The position numbers were made by a program, and so were the translations under genes. A stretch of DNA of 64,000 bases from Moorena sp. SIOASIH (lineage in GTDB: Bacteria; Cyanobacteriota; Cyanobacteriia; Cyanobacteriales; Coleofasciculaceae): the NCBI RefSeq assembly GCF_010671925.1, contig NZ_JAAHIH010000003.1, positions 1,178,001 to 1,242,000 on the forward strand. The letters are read 5' to 3'. The notes below the pieces were generated by a model. The model saw only the letters and a program-made list of their open reading frames with translations, was not told the DNA's origin and searched no databases. Positions 44,341-56,200 of the stretch are shown piece by piece (the stretch's first letter is position 1; every line of letters starts with the position of its first letter).

Positions 44341-47300
44341 TTAAAATAGTATCAATTTCTTCCAACTGTTGTGCTATTGCCTCCTCAATTTCACTTTCAG
44401 ATTGAGTCTCCCACTCTGAATCAACTATGTTTAAACGCTGTGTATTTTTACTGTTACCACTCTTTATTTTTATGCTTGTATCCTCTGGAAAAAGAGCATT
44501 AATTAAGTATTTAGCTAAATCTTGAATAGTGGAAGCATCAAACAATGTAGCTGCGGTAATCGAACAACCCAAACTAGAACTCAAAACATTTCTCAGCTCA
44601 ACTGCCATCAATGAATCCATACCCATGTCAAAGAATCCTAATTGTTCATCAGGAAGTTGAGATTTAGAAAATCCTAGTAGTTTACCTACTTTAACTTGGA
44701 GATAATCAATCATCAATTGGTTACATTCACTTTCAGTCGCTGCTGCTAGTTCTCCTAAAAATTCTTCATTCTTAGGGTTTTTTGCCAGTTTTGTTGAAGC
44801 AAAAGCCTCTAAAAATAATGGTATCTGCACACCATCGGACAGTTGCGCAAAAAATTGAGACCAATTTACGGGAAACACGCCTACTTGACTGACTGATTGT
44901 GATAATAACTGTCCTAATAGCTGTAATCCTTTTTCTGGAGCTATTGAACTTATTCCCGTATTCTGTAGTCGATTTTGGTTTTGACTTGTCATACGAGCTG
45001 CCATTCCTCCCTGCCCCCATGCTCCCCAGTTAATAGTTAATCCTGGTAATCCTATGCCTCGACGATAGTGAGCAATCCCATCCATAAAGGCGTTTGCTGC
45101 TGCATAGTTTCCTTGACCTGGTGAACCAAGCAAAGAAGCCATAGAGGAAAAACACACAAAGAAATCCAAATGCAGATCTTGAGTTAGTTGATGCAAATAC
45201 CAGGTTCCTTGCACCTTCGGTGCCATCACCTTGGTAAATCTCTCCCAACTCATCTGTTGCAGCACCCCATCATCCAAAACCCCTGCAGCATGAATCACAC
45301 CTTTGAGAGGTGGCAACGATTCCTGAATCTGATCGAGAATCCCAGCTACATCTTGTTTTTGAGAAATATCCCCTAATAATACAGAAATTTCGGCTTCTGT
45401 TTGTTCTAACTGCTTAATAATTTGAACTGCCTTTTCTGATGGGGCACTACGTCCAGTCAATACTAAATGTTTTGCTCCTTGTTGAACCATCCATTGGGCT
45501 AATTCTAATCCTAATGCTCCCAGACCACCAGTAATTAAATAACAGCCTTCCGGCTTAAGTGTCACCTGTTGCTGTTGCTCTAAGTTAGAGTTATCCAAGC
45601 GCCTTACTAGTCGAGCTACATGACGTACCCCCCGACGAATTGCTATTTGGTCTTCAGTATCAGGATGTAATAATTCCTTGGCTAATGTTTGTAAAGCTTC
45701 TGATGAACCAGATGTCGGGTCTAAATCAACACACCGACATTGTAGTTCTGGATGTTCAACAGCAATTACCCGACCTAATCCCCATACAGGAACTTGCTGT
45801 ACTTGGGACATATGCGAATTTTGTTCTACACTCTGAGTTCCTTGAGTCACGAGCCATAGGGCAACTGGGTATTCAGGGTTAGATGCCAACCCTTGAACCA
45901 GATGAAGCACACTACCACAACCGAGTTCCTGAGCACTTTCTAAATCTTCAGTAGAGGTATTGAGATTCCAGAGATGAACTATCCCTTCTAATTTTACTGG
46001 AGCAGTCAATAACTCCTGCAATAATTGTTCAAATTCCTGTGGATTAGTTGGGTTAACTTGATAATGTTGCTGATCTAACTTTTGGTAGTTATGACCTGGA
46101 TAAATTAAAAGGCAATGCTTGTTGTGTCCCTCCAAAATTGTGGCTAACTCTTGACCGGTAAAATCAGAATCCACAAATAATAGCCAAGTTCCAGGAGCAT
46201 TTTGATGAGTAAGTAAAATTGACTCCTGGTTTATATCTTTACTTGGCTTCCATTTTAGTTCGTAAATCCATTGTTTTACTGCTACCTCCGAGTAAGATAG
46301 AAGTTTACTCAGAATTTCTTGGTTCGAATGACAAATTTTTTCTTTTGGTTGATTTTTTTGCTTTTTAGCAGTCAAGAGTACATAGCTAGCTAATCCTTTT
46401 TTCAACAACTTACCAAGTTGATTATAGGATTGCATAGCAGATCTGAGATGTTCATCATTATTCTTCTGATATGCATCATCAATAATTTCATCAAATTCAG
46501 GATCGTATAGAAAGTTCGCTATTTCCAAACTGACATCTATAGCACTTATGAGTTGAAGATGTTTTTCAGATAGTTGTTCAATCCAATGCTGTTTAGTAAT
46601 AAAGTAGGATGAAGTTTCATCATGGTTAATATCAGAATTACCACTAGCAATGAAATCAGCCAATACTAATAGCCCTTCTTCCCGAAGATGATTACTGATA
46701 TTCCAGAACAAATCATTTTTATTTTCAATATGATGAGCAACTTCAAATCCAAATATCAAATCATAGCTATCAGGGAATTCATCTTTGGAGCTATCTCGAT
46801 TAAAAACTTGAATCCGATCCTGAAGTTGATAAGTACTAACTTGGTCAGTAGCAAATTTAGCTTGTTCGCTAGAAATGGTATAACCATTTAGTTGCAAATG
46901 TGGGTAAGTTTGAGCTAAAGTGATTAAATCTGAGCCATATCCGCAACCAAAATCTAACACTTTATGACGATTTAAGAAATCAACTTCTAAAAAACACAAT
47001 TCCCTTAACTCTTTTTGAGAATCAAGAGCAACTTGGCTGAATTCTTCTTGGTTGGTACTCGCCAAAAAATTCATCCAAGAAAAATTGGGAATAATTTCAG
47101 TAAAGATACCAAAAGTTAGGAATCGTAATGAATTAACTTTGTTACTATTATCAGCAACCTTAAATTGTTCTTTAGTAAACTTAGTGGCTGAATTATAATA
47201 GTCATACACTACATTTCCTTTGAATTGAATGTAACTTTGATGGCGATTTACTAGAGTATTTAATAACTTTGGTAGAAGTTTTTCTTCATCTTCTGTTAGC

Positions 47301-50179
47301 TGTGCAGCTAGGTATAACTCCTTAGTCAAACTCTCAGTATTTCCTTGATTAAGTAAGTCAACAATTGGACTTGATCCAGATTCTGTAGTGAATTTTTTGT
47401 GTTGGTTTTCGGGAGTATCTATCCAATACATTTCTCTTTGAAATGGATATGTTGGTAATGCTACTTTCTCACGACTATAATCTTGGTCAAATCCTAACCA
47501 ATCTACTTTGGCTCCCTGCACATATAAATCTCCTAAACTCCAGAGCATCTGCTGCCATTCATCCACTCCCGGACGTAACGATGGCAACCACGCCCCCACC
47601 TCTTCTGGTAGACATTGACGTCCCATTCCCAACAAAATTGGTTTGGATCCAATTTCTAGGAATAATTCATATCCTTCCTGGTACAAAGTTTTCATGCTAT
47701 CGGCAAACCGTACTGGTTGGCACACGTGATTTACCCAATATTTGGCTGTAGCTATACTTTTGTCCGCTCTTGTGCCTGTGATATTCGATATTAGTGGTAT
47801 CCTTGGTTGATTGTAGGTAAGTTGATTCGCTACAGCTTCAAACTCGGCCAACATTGGTTCCATCAATGGTGAATGGAAGGCATGGGATACTTGTAGTTGT
47901 TTGCTTTTGATTCCCTCTGATTCGAGGTTAGTTGCGATCGCTCTTACTGCTTCCGAATCGCCAGAAATCACTATACTTTGGAGTCCATTTATGGCTGCTA
48001 TGGCTACTTTTTCTTCCAGGGACATCGCATTCAAAGTCTCCAGAACTTTCGACTTTGATGCCATAACTGAAACCATTTCTCCACCAGCAGGTAACTTTTG
48101 CATCAAAGAGCCCCTAACTGCAATTAGTTTCAGACCATCTTCTAAACTGAATACTCCTGCTACTGTTGCTGCCACATATTCACCCACACTATGACCCATG
48201 ACTACATCTGGTTTAATTCCCCAGGATTGCCAGAGTTTGAATAGGGCATATTCTATAGCAAATAAGACCGGTTGGGTATAGGCTGTTTGATCTAGTAGGG
48301 ATGAACCTGATGAATCGTCTCCTGGATAGAGAATGTCTCGTAATGACTTGTCCTGGAACGTTTCGACAGTACTAAGAATTTGTTCACATTGGTTAATCGC
48401 TTCACGAAAAGTGGGTGCTTGTTGATACAACTGCCTTCCCATGTTCACATATTGGGAACCTTGTCCTGTGAATAGGAAGGCGATTTTAGGTGCTGTGGTA
48501 TTGTTTAGCAGTTCTGCTGAAAAGATTCCGGCTACTTCCTCTCCCTGTTCTTGCTGTCGGAGTTTTTCAACTAAGTCTTGTTGGTTCTGTGCGACAACTG
48601 CTAGTCTGTGGTTGAACTGGGCACGTCCAGTGTTCGCTGTATGACAGATATCAGCTACCTTTAATTCGGGATGAGTTTTTAGATAGTTGTGATAACTACT
48701 TGCTAACTCACTAAGAGCCGTTTCAGTTTTCGCTGACAGGGTTAATAGATGAAGTGAACGTTCTAGCTCATCTTGAATTTTGAATTTTACTGGCGCTTCT
48801 TCCAAGATTATATGAGCATTAGTCCCACTAAAACCAAAGGAACTCACGCCAGCGATGCGAGTTTTACCATTGGTCTGCCAAGGGGTGAGTTTAGTCGATA
48901 TTTTTACTGGTAATTGAGACCAATTAATATAAGGATTAGGCTGGTTAAAATGCAGTGATGGTGCAATCTGTTGATGTTGCAGTTGCAGAACTAATTTCAT
49001 CAAACCCGCTATTCCAGCTGCTCCCTCTAAGTGACCAATGTTAGTCTTAACTGAACCAATGACTAAAGGTTTCTCTTGAGAGTGGGTTTTGCCAAATACA
49101 GTTCCTATGGCTTCAACTTCAATCGGGTCTCCCAAGGAAGTTCCTGTACCATGAGCTTCAATATAACTGACATTTGCTGGCTGCACTCCTCCATTTGTCA
49201 AAGCTTGACGAATAACTGATTGCTGAGAAGGACCATTGGGTACTGTTAAACCACTAGTATCACCATCTTGATTGATGGCACTGCCACGAATTACTGCCAA
49301 AATATTGTCCTGGTCTGCCAGTGCATCTGATAAACGCTTGAGTACAACAATACCGCATCCTTCACCACGGACAAAGCCATTAGCTGAGATATCAAAAGTC
49401 TTGCACCGACCATCCACAGATAACATACGAGCTTTGGAAAAGCTGATGCTAACCTCTGGTGATATCAATAGATTCACTCCTCCTGCCAGGGCCATATTGC
49501 ATTCTTGATTCCTTAAACTTGAACAGGCTAAATGGATAGTTACTAATGAAGAGGAGCAAGCTGTGTTTAATGCTAAATTAGGTCCGATTAGCCCCAGAGT
49601 ATAGGAAATTCGCCCTGATGCTGTACCGTGGGTATTACCTGTAGCTGCATAGGCATCAAATTTTTCTGAACCTTGACTGAATATACGTTGAGTATAGTCG
49701 TTACCACAAATACCAATAAAGACGCCTGTTTGGCTACCTTTGAGCTGTTGCGGATTTTTTCCTGAATTTTCCAGGGCTTCCCAACTAACTTCCAGGAGTA
49801 ATCGCTGTTGAGGGTCTAGATGGATTGTTTCTTTGGGAGAAATAGCAAAAAAATTGGCATCAAACTCCTGTATTTGGTCAATAAATCCTCCATGACGACT
49901 GTACATTTTGCCAGGAGTGTCTGGGTCTGGATTGTAATAATCATCAAGATGCCATCGGTCTTTTGGTACTTCAGTGATTGCATCTACTCCATTTTGTAAA
50001 ATATCCCAGAAAGCTTCTGGAGTAGATGCACCTCCAGGGAAGCGACAACCCATACCAATAATGGCTATTGGCTCTGTAGCTGCTGTTTTAATTTCTTGTA
50101 ATTTGGCAGTTGCTTGTTCAATTTTTAGCAGTAGAAGTTGCTCATTTGATAGTTGTTTTTTGGGGGAGTTGAGTTCCAT
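44327..50179 (-). CDS. Type I PKS: KS-AT-MT-KR-ACP
   Basis: 1950 residues. Start ATG has a strong AGGAGGA just upstream. Helical dock (1-40), KS (TACSSS about 205), AT (GHSVGEY about 663, HAFH about 763), then instead of DH a methyltransferase domain (about 1000-1290, VLDFGCGYGSDLITLAQ, FGFEVAHHIENK). KR follows (TGGLGALG about 1553, LDD motif in GVLDDGVL of the B type, Tyr in GNYAAAN about 1691), then ACP (GMDSL about 1853) and an acidic C-terminal dock. The MT motif differs from the C-methyltransferase of the upstream module; it may methylate the alpha carbon or the beta-oxygen, and I cannot decide. A B-type KR predicts the D-configured hydroxyl by the usual rule. Confidence 0.93.
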   Translation of the reverse strand: MELNSPKKQLSNEQLLLLKIEQATAKLQEIKTAATEPIAIIGMGCRFPGGASTPEAFWDILQNGVDAITEVPKDRWHLDDYYNPDPDTPGKMYSRHGGFIDQIQEFDANFFAISPKETIHLDPQQRLLLEVSWEALENSGKNPQQLKGSQTGVFIGICGNDYTQRIFSQGSEKFDAYAATGNTHGTASGRISYTLGLIGPNLALNTACSSSLVTIHLACSSLRNQECNMALAGGVNLLISPEVSISFSKARMLSVDGRCKTFDISANGFVRGEGCGIVVLKRLSDALADQDNILAVIRGSAINQDGDTSGLTVPNGPSQQSVIRQALTNGGVQPANVSYIEAHGTGTSLGDPIEVEAIGTVFGKTHSQEKPLVIGSVKTNIGHLEGAAGIAGLMKLVLQLQHQQIAPSLHFNQPNPYINWSQLPVKISTKLTPWQTNGKTRIAGVSSFGFSGTNAHIILEEAPVKFKIQDELERSLHLLTLSAKTETALSELASSYHNYLKTHPELKVADICHTANTGRAQFNHRLAVVAQNQQDLVEKLRQQEQGEEVAGIFSAELLNNTTAPKIAFLFTGQGSQYVNMGRQLYQQAPTFREAINQCEQILSTVETFQDKSLRDILYPGDDSSGSSLLDQTAYTQPVLFAIEYALFKLWQSWGIKPDVVMGHSVGEYVAATVAGVFSLEDGLKLIAVRGSLMQKLPAGGEMVSVMASKSKVLETLNAMSLEEKVAIAAINGLQSIVISGDSEAVRAIATNLESEGIKSKQLQVSHAFHSPLMEPMLAEFEAVANQLTYNQPRIPLISNITGTRADKSIATAKYWVNHVCQPVRFADSMKTLYQEGYELFLEIGSKPILLGMGRQCLPEEVGAWLPSLRPGVDEWQQMLWSLGDLYVQGAKVDWLGFDQDYSREKVALPTYPFQREMYWIDTPENQHKKFTTESGSSPIVDLLNQGNTESLTKELYLAAQLTEDEEKLLPKLLNTLVNRHQSYIQFKGNVVYDYYNSATKFTKEQFKVADNSNKVNSLRFLTFGIFTEIIPNFSWMNFLASTNQEEFSQVALDSQKELRELCFLEVDFLNRHKVLDFGCGYGSDLITLAQTYPHLQLNGYTISSEQAKFATDQVSTYQLQDRIQVFNRDSSKDEFPDSYDLIFGFEVAHHIENKNDLFWNISNHLREEGLLVLADFIASGNSDINHDETSSYFITKQHWIEQLSEKHLQLISAIDVSLEIANFLYDPEFDEIIDDAYQKNNDEHLRSAMQSYNQLGKLLKKGLASYVLLTAKKQKNQPKEKICHSNQEILSKLLSYSEVAVKQWIYELKWKPSKDINQESILLTHQNAPGTWLLFVDSDFTGQELATILEGHNKHCLLIYPGHNYQKLDQQHYQVNPTNPQEFEQLLQELLTAPVKLEGIVHLWNLNTSTEDLESAQELGCGSVLHLVQGLASNPEYPVALWLVTQGTQSVEQNSHMSQVQQVPVWGLGRVIAVEHPELQCRCVDLDPTSGSSEALQTLAKELLHPDTEDQIAIRRGVRHVARLVRRLDNSNLEQQQQVTLKPEGCYLITGGLGALGLELAQWMVQQGAKHLVLTGRSAPSEKAVQIIKQLEQTEAEISVLLGDISQKQDVAGILDQIQESLPPLKGVIHAAGVLDDGVLQQMSWERFTKVMAPKVQGTWYLHQLTQDLHLDFFVCFSSMASLLGSPGQGNYAAANAFMDGIAHYRRGIGLPGLTINWGAWGQGGMAARMTSQNQNRLQNTGISSIAPEKGLQLLGQLLSQSVSQVGVFPVNWSQFFAQLSDGVQIPLFLEAFASTKLAKNPKNEEFLGELAAATESECNQLMIDYLQVKVGKLLGFSKSQLPDEQLGFFDMGMDSLMAVELRNVLSSSLGCSITAATLFDASTIQDLAKYLINALFPEDTSIKIKSGNSKNTQRLNIVDSEWETQSESEIEEAIAQQLEEIDTILNEGN

Positions 50180-50233
50180 CTTGATTCCTCCTGTACGGGT
50201 TATTATTAACTAATTTTACCACTGAATGGCCTA

Positions 50234-53200
50234 CTATAGAAGTTGCTCAAGTTTACTGACAGCTTGAGCAACTTCTATATCCATTTCATCTTCAGAAAGT
50301 AGACTGATTTCAGAAAATCGATTTTTTGAAATCTCTAGTTCGAAAGAATTCCCATCTAACATTACCTCTGATGTTTCCGATTCAGCTCCTGTATCATCTG
50401 ATGCCAGAATTATTATTTTTTCCAGGTAATCAGTTAATGACTGAATATTAGGATAATCAAAAGCTAGAGAAGATGGCAGGGAACAATCTAAACTGGTCTG
50501 CAACTTATTCCTCAACTCGACAGATGTCAAAGAATCCATACCCAGGTCAAAAAATCCTGTTTCTAAGGCAATGGATTCGGGATGATTGATTCCTAACAAT
50601 AGGGCTAATTGACTACGGACATGAGCTACTAATAACGAGCGACGTTCGTTTGCTGCTGTCGCCTCCAGCTTTAACAGAAATTCTGACTTAGATATTTCAG
50701 AAGTGGTTTGAATTGTTTCCTGCCAATCTGCCAAGAAAGACCATTGGGCTACTCTCTCTTGCCAAGCTGACCAATCAATCGGTACAACCCCTACTTCTAT
50801 ATCCGAACCACTCATCAGTAGCTCTAGGGACTGTAGCACCTGAGTTGGAGAGAGCACACTCATTCCCTGCTCAGATGCCCTCATATCCACACCTCGTTCT
50901 GCCGCCTCTCCCACTTGAGCAACAGGTCCCCAATGAATGCTCAATCCTGGCAATCCCATCCCGCGACGATAATGGGCTAAACCATCCAGAAACCCATTGG
51001 CTGCCGAATGATTTCCCTGACCCGGTGAACCCAACAGGGATGCAGCTGAAGAAAACAGGACAAAAAAGTCCAAGGGCTGGTTTTGAGTCAATTGATGCAA
51101 ATGCCAAGTACCTTGGACTTTGGGTGCCATCACTTGCTCAAAACTAGACCAAATCTGGTTTTGTAGCACTCCATCTGATAACATCTCCGCTGAATGGATT
51201 ACTCCTGCTAATGGTATGTTTGACTGCTCAATCTTGTGCACTACTCTGGTCATCAATTCAGGATCAGACATATCGGCTTTTTCCACTACCACGGAAGCTC
51301 CAGCCATTTCTAACTCGGTTATTTTTTGGCTGGTAGCATCATCCGGTGAACAGCGTCCTAGCAACACCAAATGCTTGGCTCCTTTGTCCACCATCCAACG
51401 AGCAACTAGTAAGCCTAAACCTCCCATACCTCCCGTAATCAAATAACAAGCATCCTCACGGAAACTCAAAGGCTTTTGAGTAGTAGCATCTGCTTTTTGT
51501 GTTGATGGTTGTGATAGTAGTTGTTGCTGTTGTGAGATAGCTTGCTGATGAGGACTAGCCACTAATCGAGCCACATAACGACCATCTCCACGCCATGCTA
51601 CCTGGTCTTCTCTATCCTCTGACCAGATTTCTTGGAATAGTGTATTGCCTTGAATCTCTATAGTCTGCTGTGGGTCTAAATCTATTCGCACACAGTTGAG
51701 TTCTGGATGTTCTAGTCCAATCACTTTTCCCATGCCCCACAGGGTCGATTGGGCTACTCCTGGTACTACTGGATGATTTGACGGTACTGGTTGAGCACCA
51801 TTCGTTACTAACCATAACCGGGGTGATTGAGATAACTTGGCTTTGACTAAGGCTTGTACCAAAGACAAGGTTGTGCCGCACCCCAGTTGAGATAAGTTTT
51901 TTAATTCCAATGAGCTGATAGTTTTACCTATCCCTGCTTCGGTTGTCCAACATTGTACTACTCCCGATAACGATGGTGATTTGGTGGCTACAGCTTCTAT
52001 CAGTTGCTCAAATTCTTCTGGATTATGAGGATTAATAGTAAATTCTTCCGGGGCCAGCTGTTGATAGCTTTCTCCAGCAAATACTAAGGTGCAAACTTCT
52101 CCTGCTGAGCGCAGTTGGCTGGCTAGCTGTTGAGCAATTCCTTGAGTATCTGCTAGTATCAACCAACCCTTAGGTGTCTCCTTCGTTTGTTCATTGGTTG
52201 TGGTAGCTGATTGGGCGACAATCACCGTTTGCTCTGACAAGACTTCTGCCATTCCTTCCACTTCTGGCAGAGTCACTACTTGAGTAAAACCTGTTTCACT
52301 CAACACCTCTTTCCACTGCTGGCGACTCAACAGAGGGTAGTCTGGTCGTAATTCATAATCACTGAATCTCCACCATCCTTCTAATAGTCCAAAGATTAAA
52401 TCCAACAATCGAGATCGAGCTGTTGCTTCAGACAAGACCAATATTCCTCCTGGTGCTAACAGTTGTCGCACATGGGATAAGGTCTGCTTTATACTGGTGG
52501 TAGCATGAAAAACATTGGTCGCAATAATGACATCATACTGATGAGATTCAAATCCTTGGCTGGTCGGGTCTACCTCTATGTCTAAGGTTTGATAGCCCAC
52601 AAATCGATAATCCTGGAATTTCTCTTGGGCTTTACTGGTAAATAATGCTCCGATATCGGTGAAGATATATTCTGTTTGGTTAGGATTGAGATGGGGCAGC
52701 ACATAACTTGTCGTCCCTCCTGTTCCCGCTCCGATTTCCAACAACCGTATCCCTCGACTAGGTGGTAATTTCTCAATAGCTTGAGTGATAGTTTTTTGCA
52801 CTATCGTGTTCATCACTCTCGTTACACTTGAGTCTTGATAGAGTTGGGTTGCTGTGGTCAAATCCCCTTGAGGGAACACCAGTTCTAGCGGGTCAATTGC
52901 TCCTCGTAGTACTCCACCAAGTTGAGATGCACAACGGTCTAATAGAGTTAAGCTTGCTGCTTCTTCTGGATATTGACTCAGTAAACTCTGGCTTTGTTGG
53001 GTAGGGTTAACTTTCTCTAAGGTTTTGTGCACCTGCCACTGTTGTTGGTTGTACTTAAGTATTCCTACTTCTACTAGGATTTTTAGCAGACGCTGGAATA
53101 ATCGTCGCTGACTCGGAACTATACCTAAACGTTGAACCACTGCCTCCAAGTCGAAGCTTTCTGTTGGCTGATATGACCAACCCATCGAGCCCAAAGCTTG

Positions 53201-56200
53201 CACTATATAATCTACGCTTAATTCTTCTAAGCTCCTGGCAATTTCTGAGGTACGAACATTATCTACCTGGGTTACTACTTCTGTTAGGCTGGGAGTCAGT
53301 TTTTGCTCCACTTCTAATGGTTTTAGCAGGAAATCAGGAGGTAGCAATCTACCCAAAATACCTTTAGTTCTCCATTCTACTTCATAGAGCCAATTAGTTA
53401 TTGATTCTACTTCTGTTCTTAGTAGAGTCTCTTGAGTCGCCAGTTTTACTTGTAAACCCTTGACTGTGGCAACAATTTCTCCATCTGGACTCACTAGCGT
53501 TACTTGAGTGGTCAAACTTTCTTTACTGTCCACTACAGGCATCACCACCGATGCGTAAGCCCACAGGGAAAGCCCTGGACTACGATATACTTTGAACTGC
53601 TCTACCCCTACTGGCAGATATGTTTGGTCACTGTCTACTTCTGGCAGTACATGACCAATTAACTGCAAAGCTGCGTCTAATAATGCCGGATGGAACTGAT
53701 AATCGGTTGTTTGCGCTATCAATTCTTCAGGTAACTTAATCTCTGCTAGTGCTTGGTTTTCACCAGACCACAACCTTTCAATGCCTTGGAAACTGCTGCC
53801 ATAATCAATCCCAAATTGCCGATATTGTTGATAATGTTGTTTTACTTCTATTGATTGACTACACAGGTATTTTTCTAGATCTACTTTGGTGGGAATTGTA
53901 TCTGTTTGGGCAGTTCGGATTTTTCCTGTGGCATGGAGTATCCACTCTGGTTCCTCTTGGTTGTGTTGTTCCTGTTGAGAAAATATTTGGAATTGGTAGC
54001 TTTGGTTGTCTGATGGTGTGATTATGGTTTGGGCTGATATCAATTCCCCAGCTGGCAATATGAATCCCTGCTGGATGATGAGGTCTTCTACAACTGAATT
54101 AGGAGTCTTAAATCGGTAATTACCGGCAGCTTGAGCCATTTCTAGGTAGGCTGTTGTCGGAAATAGTGCTTGATTAAATACTCGGTGGTGGCTAAGGTAG
54201 GCTGGGGAGTCTTCTCCTAGTAATGATTGAAAAATTTGTTGATCACCTGCACAATTTAGTCTTTTGCCTAATAGGGGGTGGATAGTTTTTCCGCTTAACC
54301 AATGTTGTTTTTTCAGGAAACTATTGTTGGGGTCTAACCAATACCTTTTTCGTTGAAAGGGATACGTTGGCAACGCCACCTTCTGACGACTATAATTTTG
54401 GTCAAACTTCAACCAATCTATTTTTGCTCCCTGTACATATAACTGTCCTAAACTTGAAAGCATCTGTTGCCATTCTTCTACTCCTGGACGTAATGATGGC
54501 AACCACACACCCACCTCTTCTGGTAAACATTGCCTTCCCATTCCCAACAAAATTGGTTTGGGTCCGATTTCTAGGAATAATTTATATCCTTGTTGATGCA
54601 AGGATTCCATGCTTTGAGCAAACTTCACCGGTTGCAATATATGATTGATCCAATATTTGGCTGTGGCAATACTATCGTCTGCTATTGACCCTGTAATATT
54701 AGATATCAGTGATATCCGTGGTTTACTATAGGTTATTTCTTTAGCTACCGCTTCAAACTCTGCCAACATTGGTTCCATTAACGGTGAATGGAAGGCATGG
54801 GATACTTGTAGCTCCTTAGTCTTGATTCCTGCTAATTTTAAATTGTTAACAATGGTATCGATAGCTTCTACTTCACCAGAAATCACTATACTTTCCGGTC
54901 CATTGATGGCAGCAGTCGCTATTCGCTCTTGGTATGGAATAATTAGGTGACGAACTTTTGACTCTGATGCCATCACCGAAACCATCTTTCCACCTGCAGG
55001 CAACTTTTGCATCAATTGTCCCCGCATTGCAATTAGTTTTAGACCATCCTCTAAACTAAATACTCCTGCTACTGTTGCTGCTACATATTCACCCACACTA
55101 TGGCCCATGACTACATCTGGTTTGATGCCCCAGGATTGCCATAATTGAGCTAAAGCGTATTCAATAGCAAATAAGGCAGGTTGGGTGTAACCAGTTTGAT
55201 CTAGTAGAGATGATGTTTCGATATCTTCTGGGTTTTGAGGATAGATTACTTCTAAAAGGGACTTTTCTAGATAGGATTCTAGTATTTGGCTGCACTCGTC
55301 GATCCCTTGACGGAAAACTGGTTGCGTTTCATACAATTGCCTGCCCATATTTACATACTGAGAACCTTGACCTGTAAAGAGGAAGGCCACTTGTGCTATC
55401 CTAGTGCCAGGTACTTCTCCAGAAAAAATTTCTGTTACTGGTTCTGTTGCTTGGTGAGTTTTTAATTTTTCTAGTAGTTCTTGTTGGTTAGAAGCAATAA
55501 CAGCTAGGCGATGGTTAAAATGAGCACGTCCTGTATTAGCTGTATAACAGATGTCGGCAATTGCTGATTCTTGATGAGTTTCAAAATAGTTGTGATAACG
55601 GCTGACTAGTTGTGTCAGTGCTTTTGGAGTTTTGGCTGAAAGGGTTAATAGATGAACTGGACGCTCTGGGGAATTTTCTTTCTTAATTGGTTCTGGAGCT
55701 TCTTCCAAGATTACATGAGCGTTTGTTCCTCCAATACCAAAGGAACTAACCCCTGCTCTACGAGGAGTTCCATTGGTTTTCCATTCGGAAAGAGTGGTAT
55801 TAACATATAAAGGACTATTAACAAAATCTATTTTGGGGTTGGGTTGTTCAAAATGTAGCGTTGGTGGTAGTAATTTATGTTTGAGAGCTAAAATAGTTTT
55901 GATCAGTCCTGCTACCCCTGCTGCTGCATCTAAATGACCTATATTACTTTTCAGGGAGCCAATGGCACAGAAACCTTTATTTTGCGTACTATACTGAAAA
56001 GCCTGGGTCAAAGCTGCGATTTCCACCGGATCTCCCAGCTCTGTCCCTGTGCCATGAGCCTCTATGTATGAGATTGTCTCTGGATCTACTCCAGCAACAG
56101 CATGAGCTTCTGAAATGACTGCTGCTTGACCTTCTATGCTAGGTGCAGTATAGCCTACTTTCAACGAGCCATCGTTATTAATAGCCGAGCCCTTGATGAT

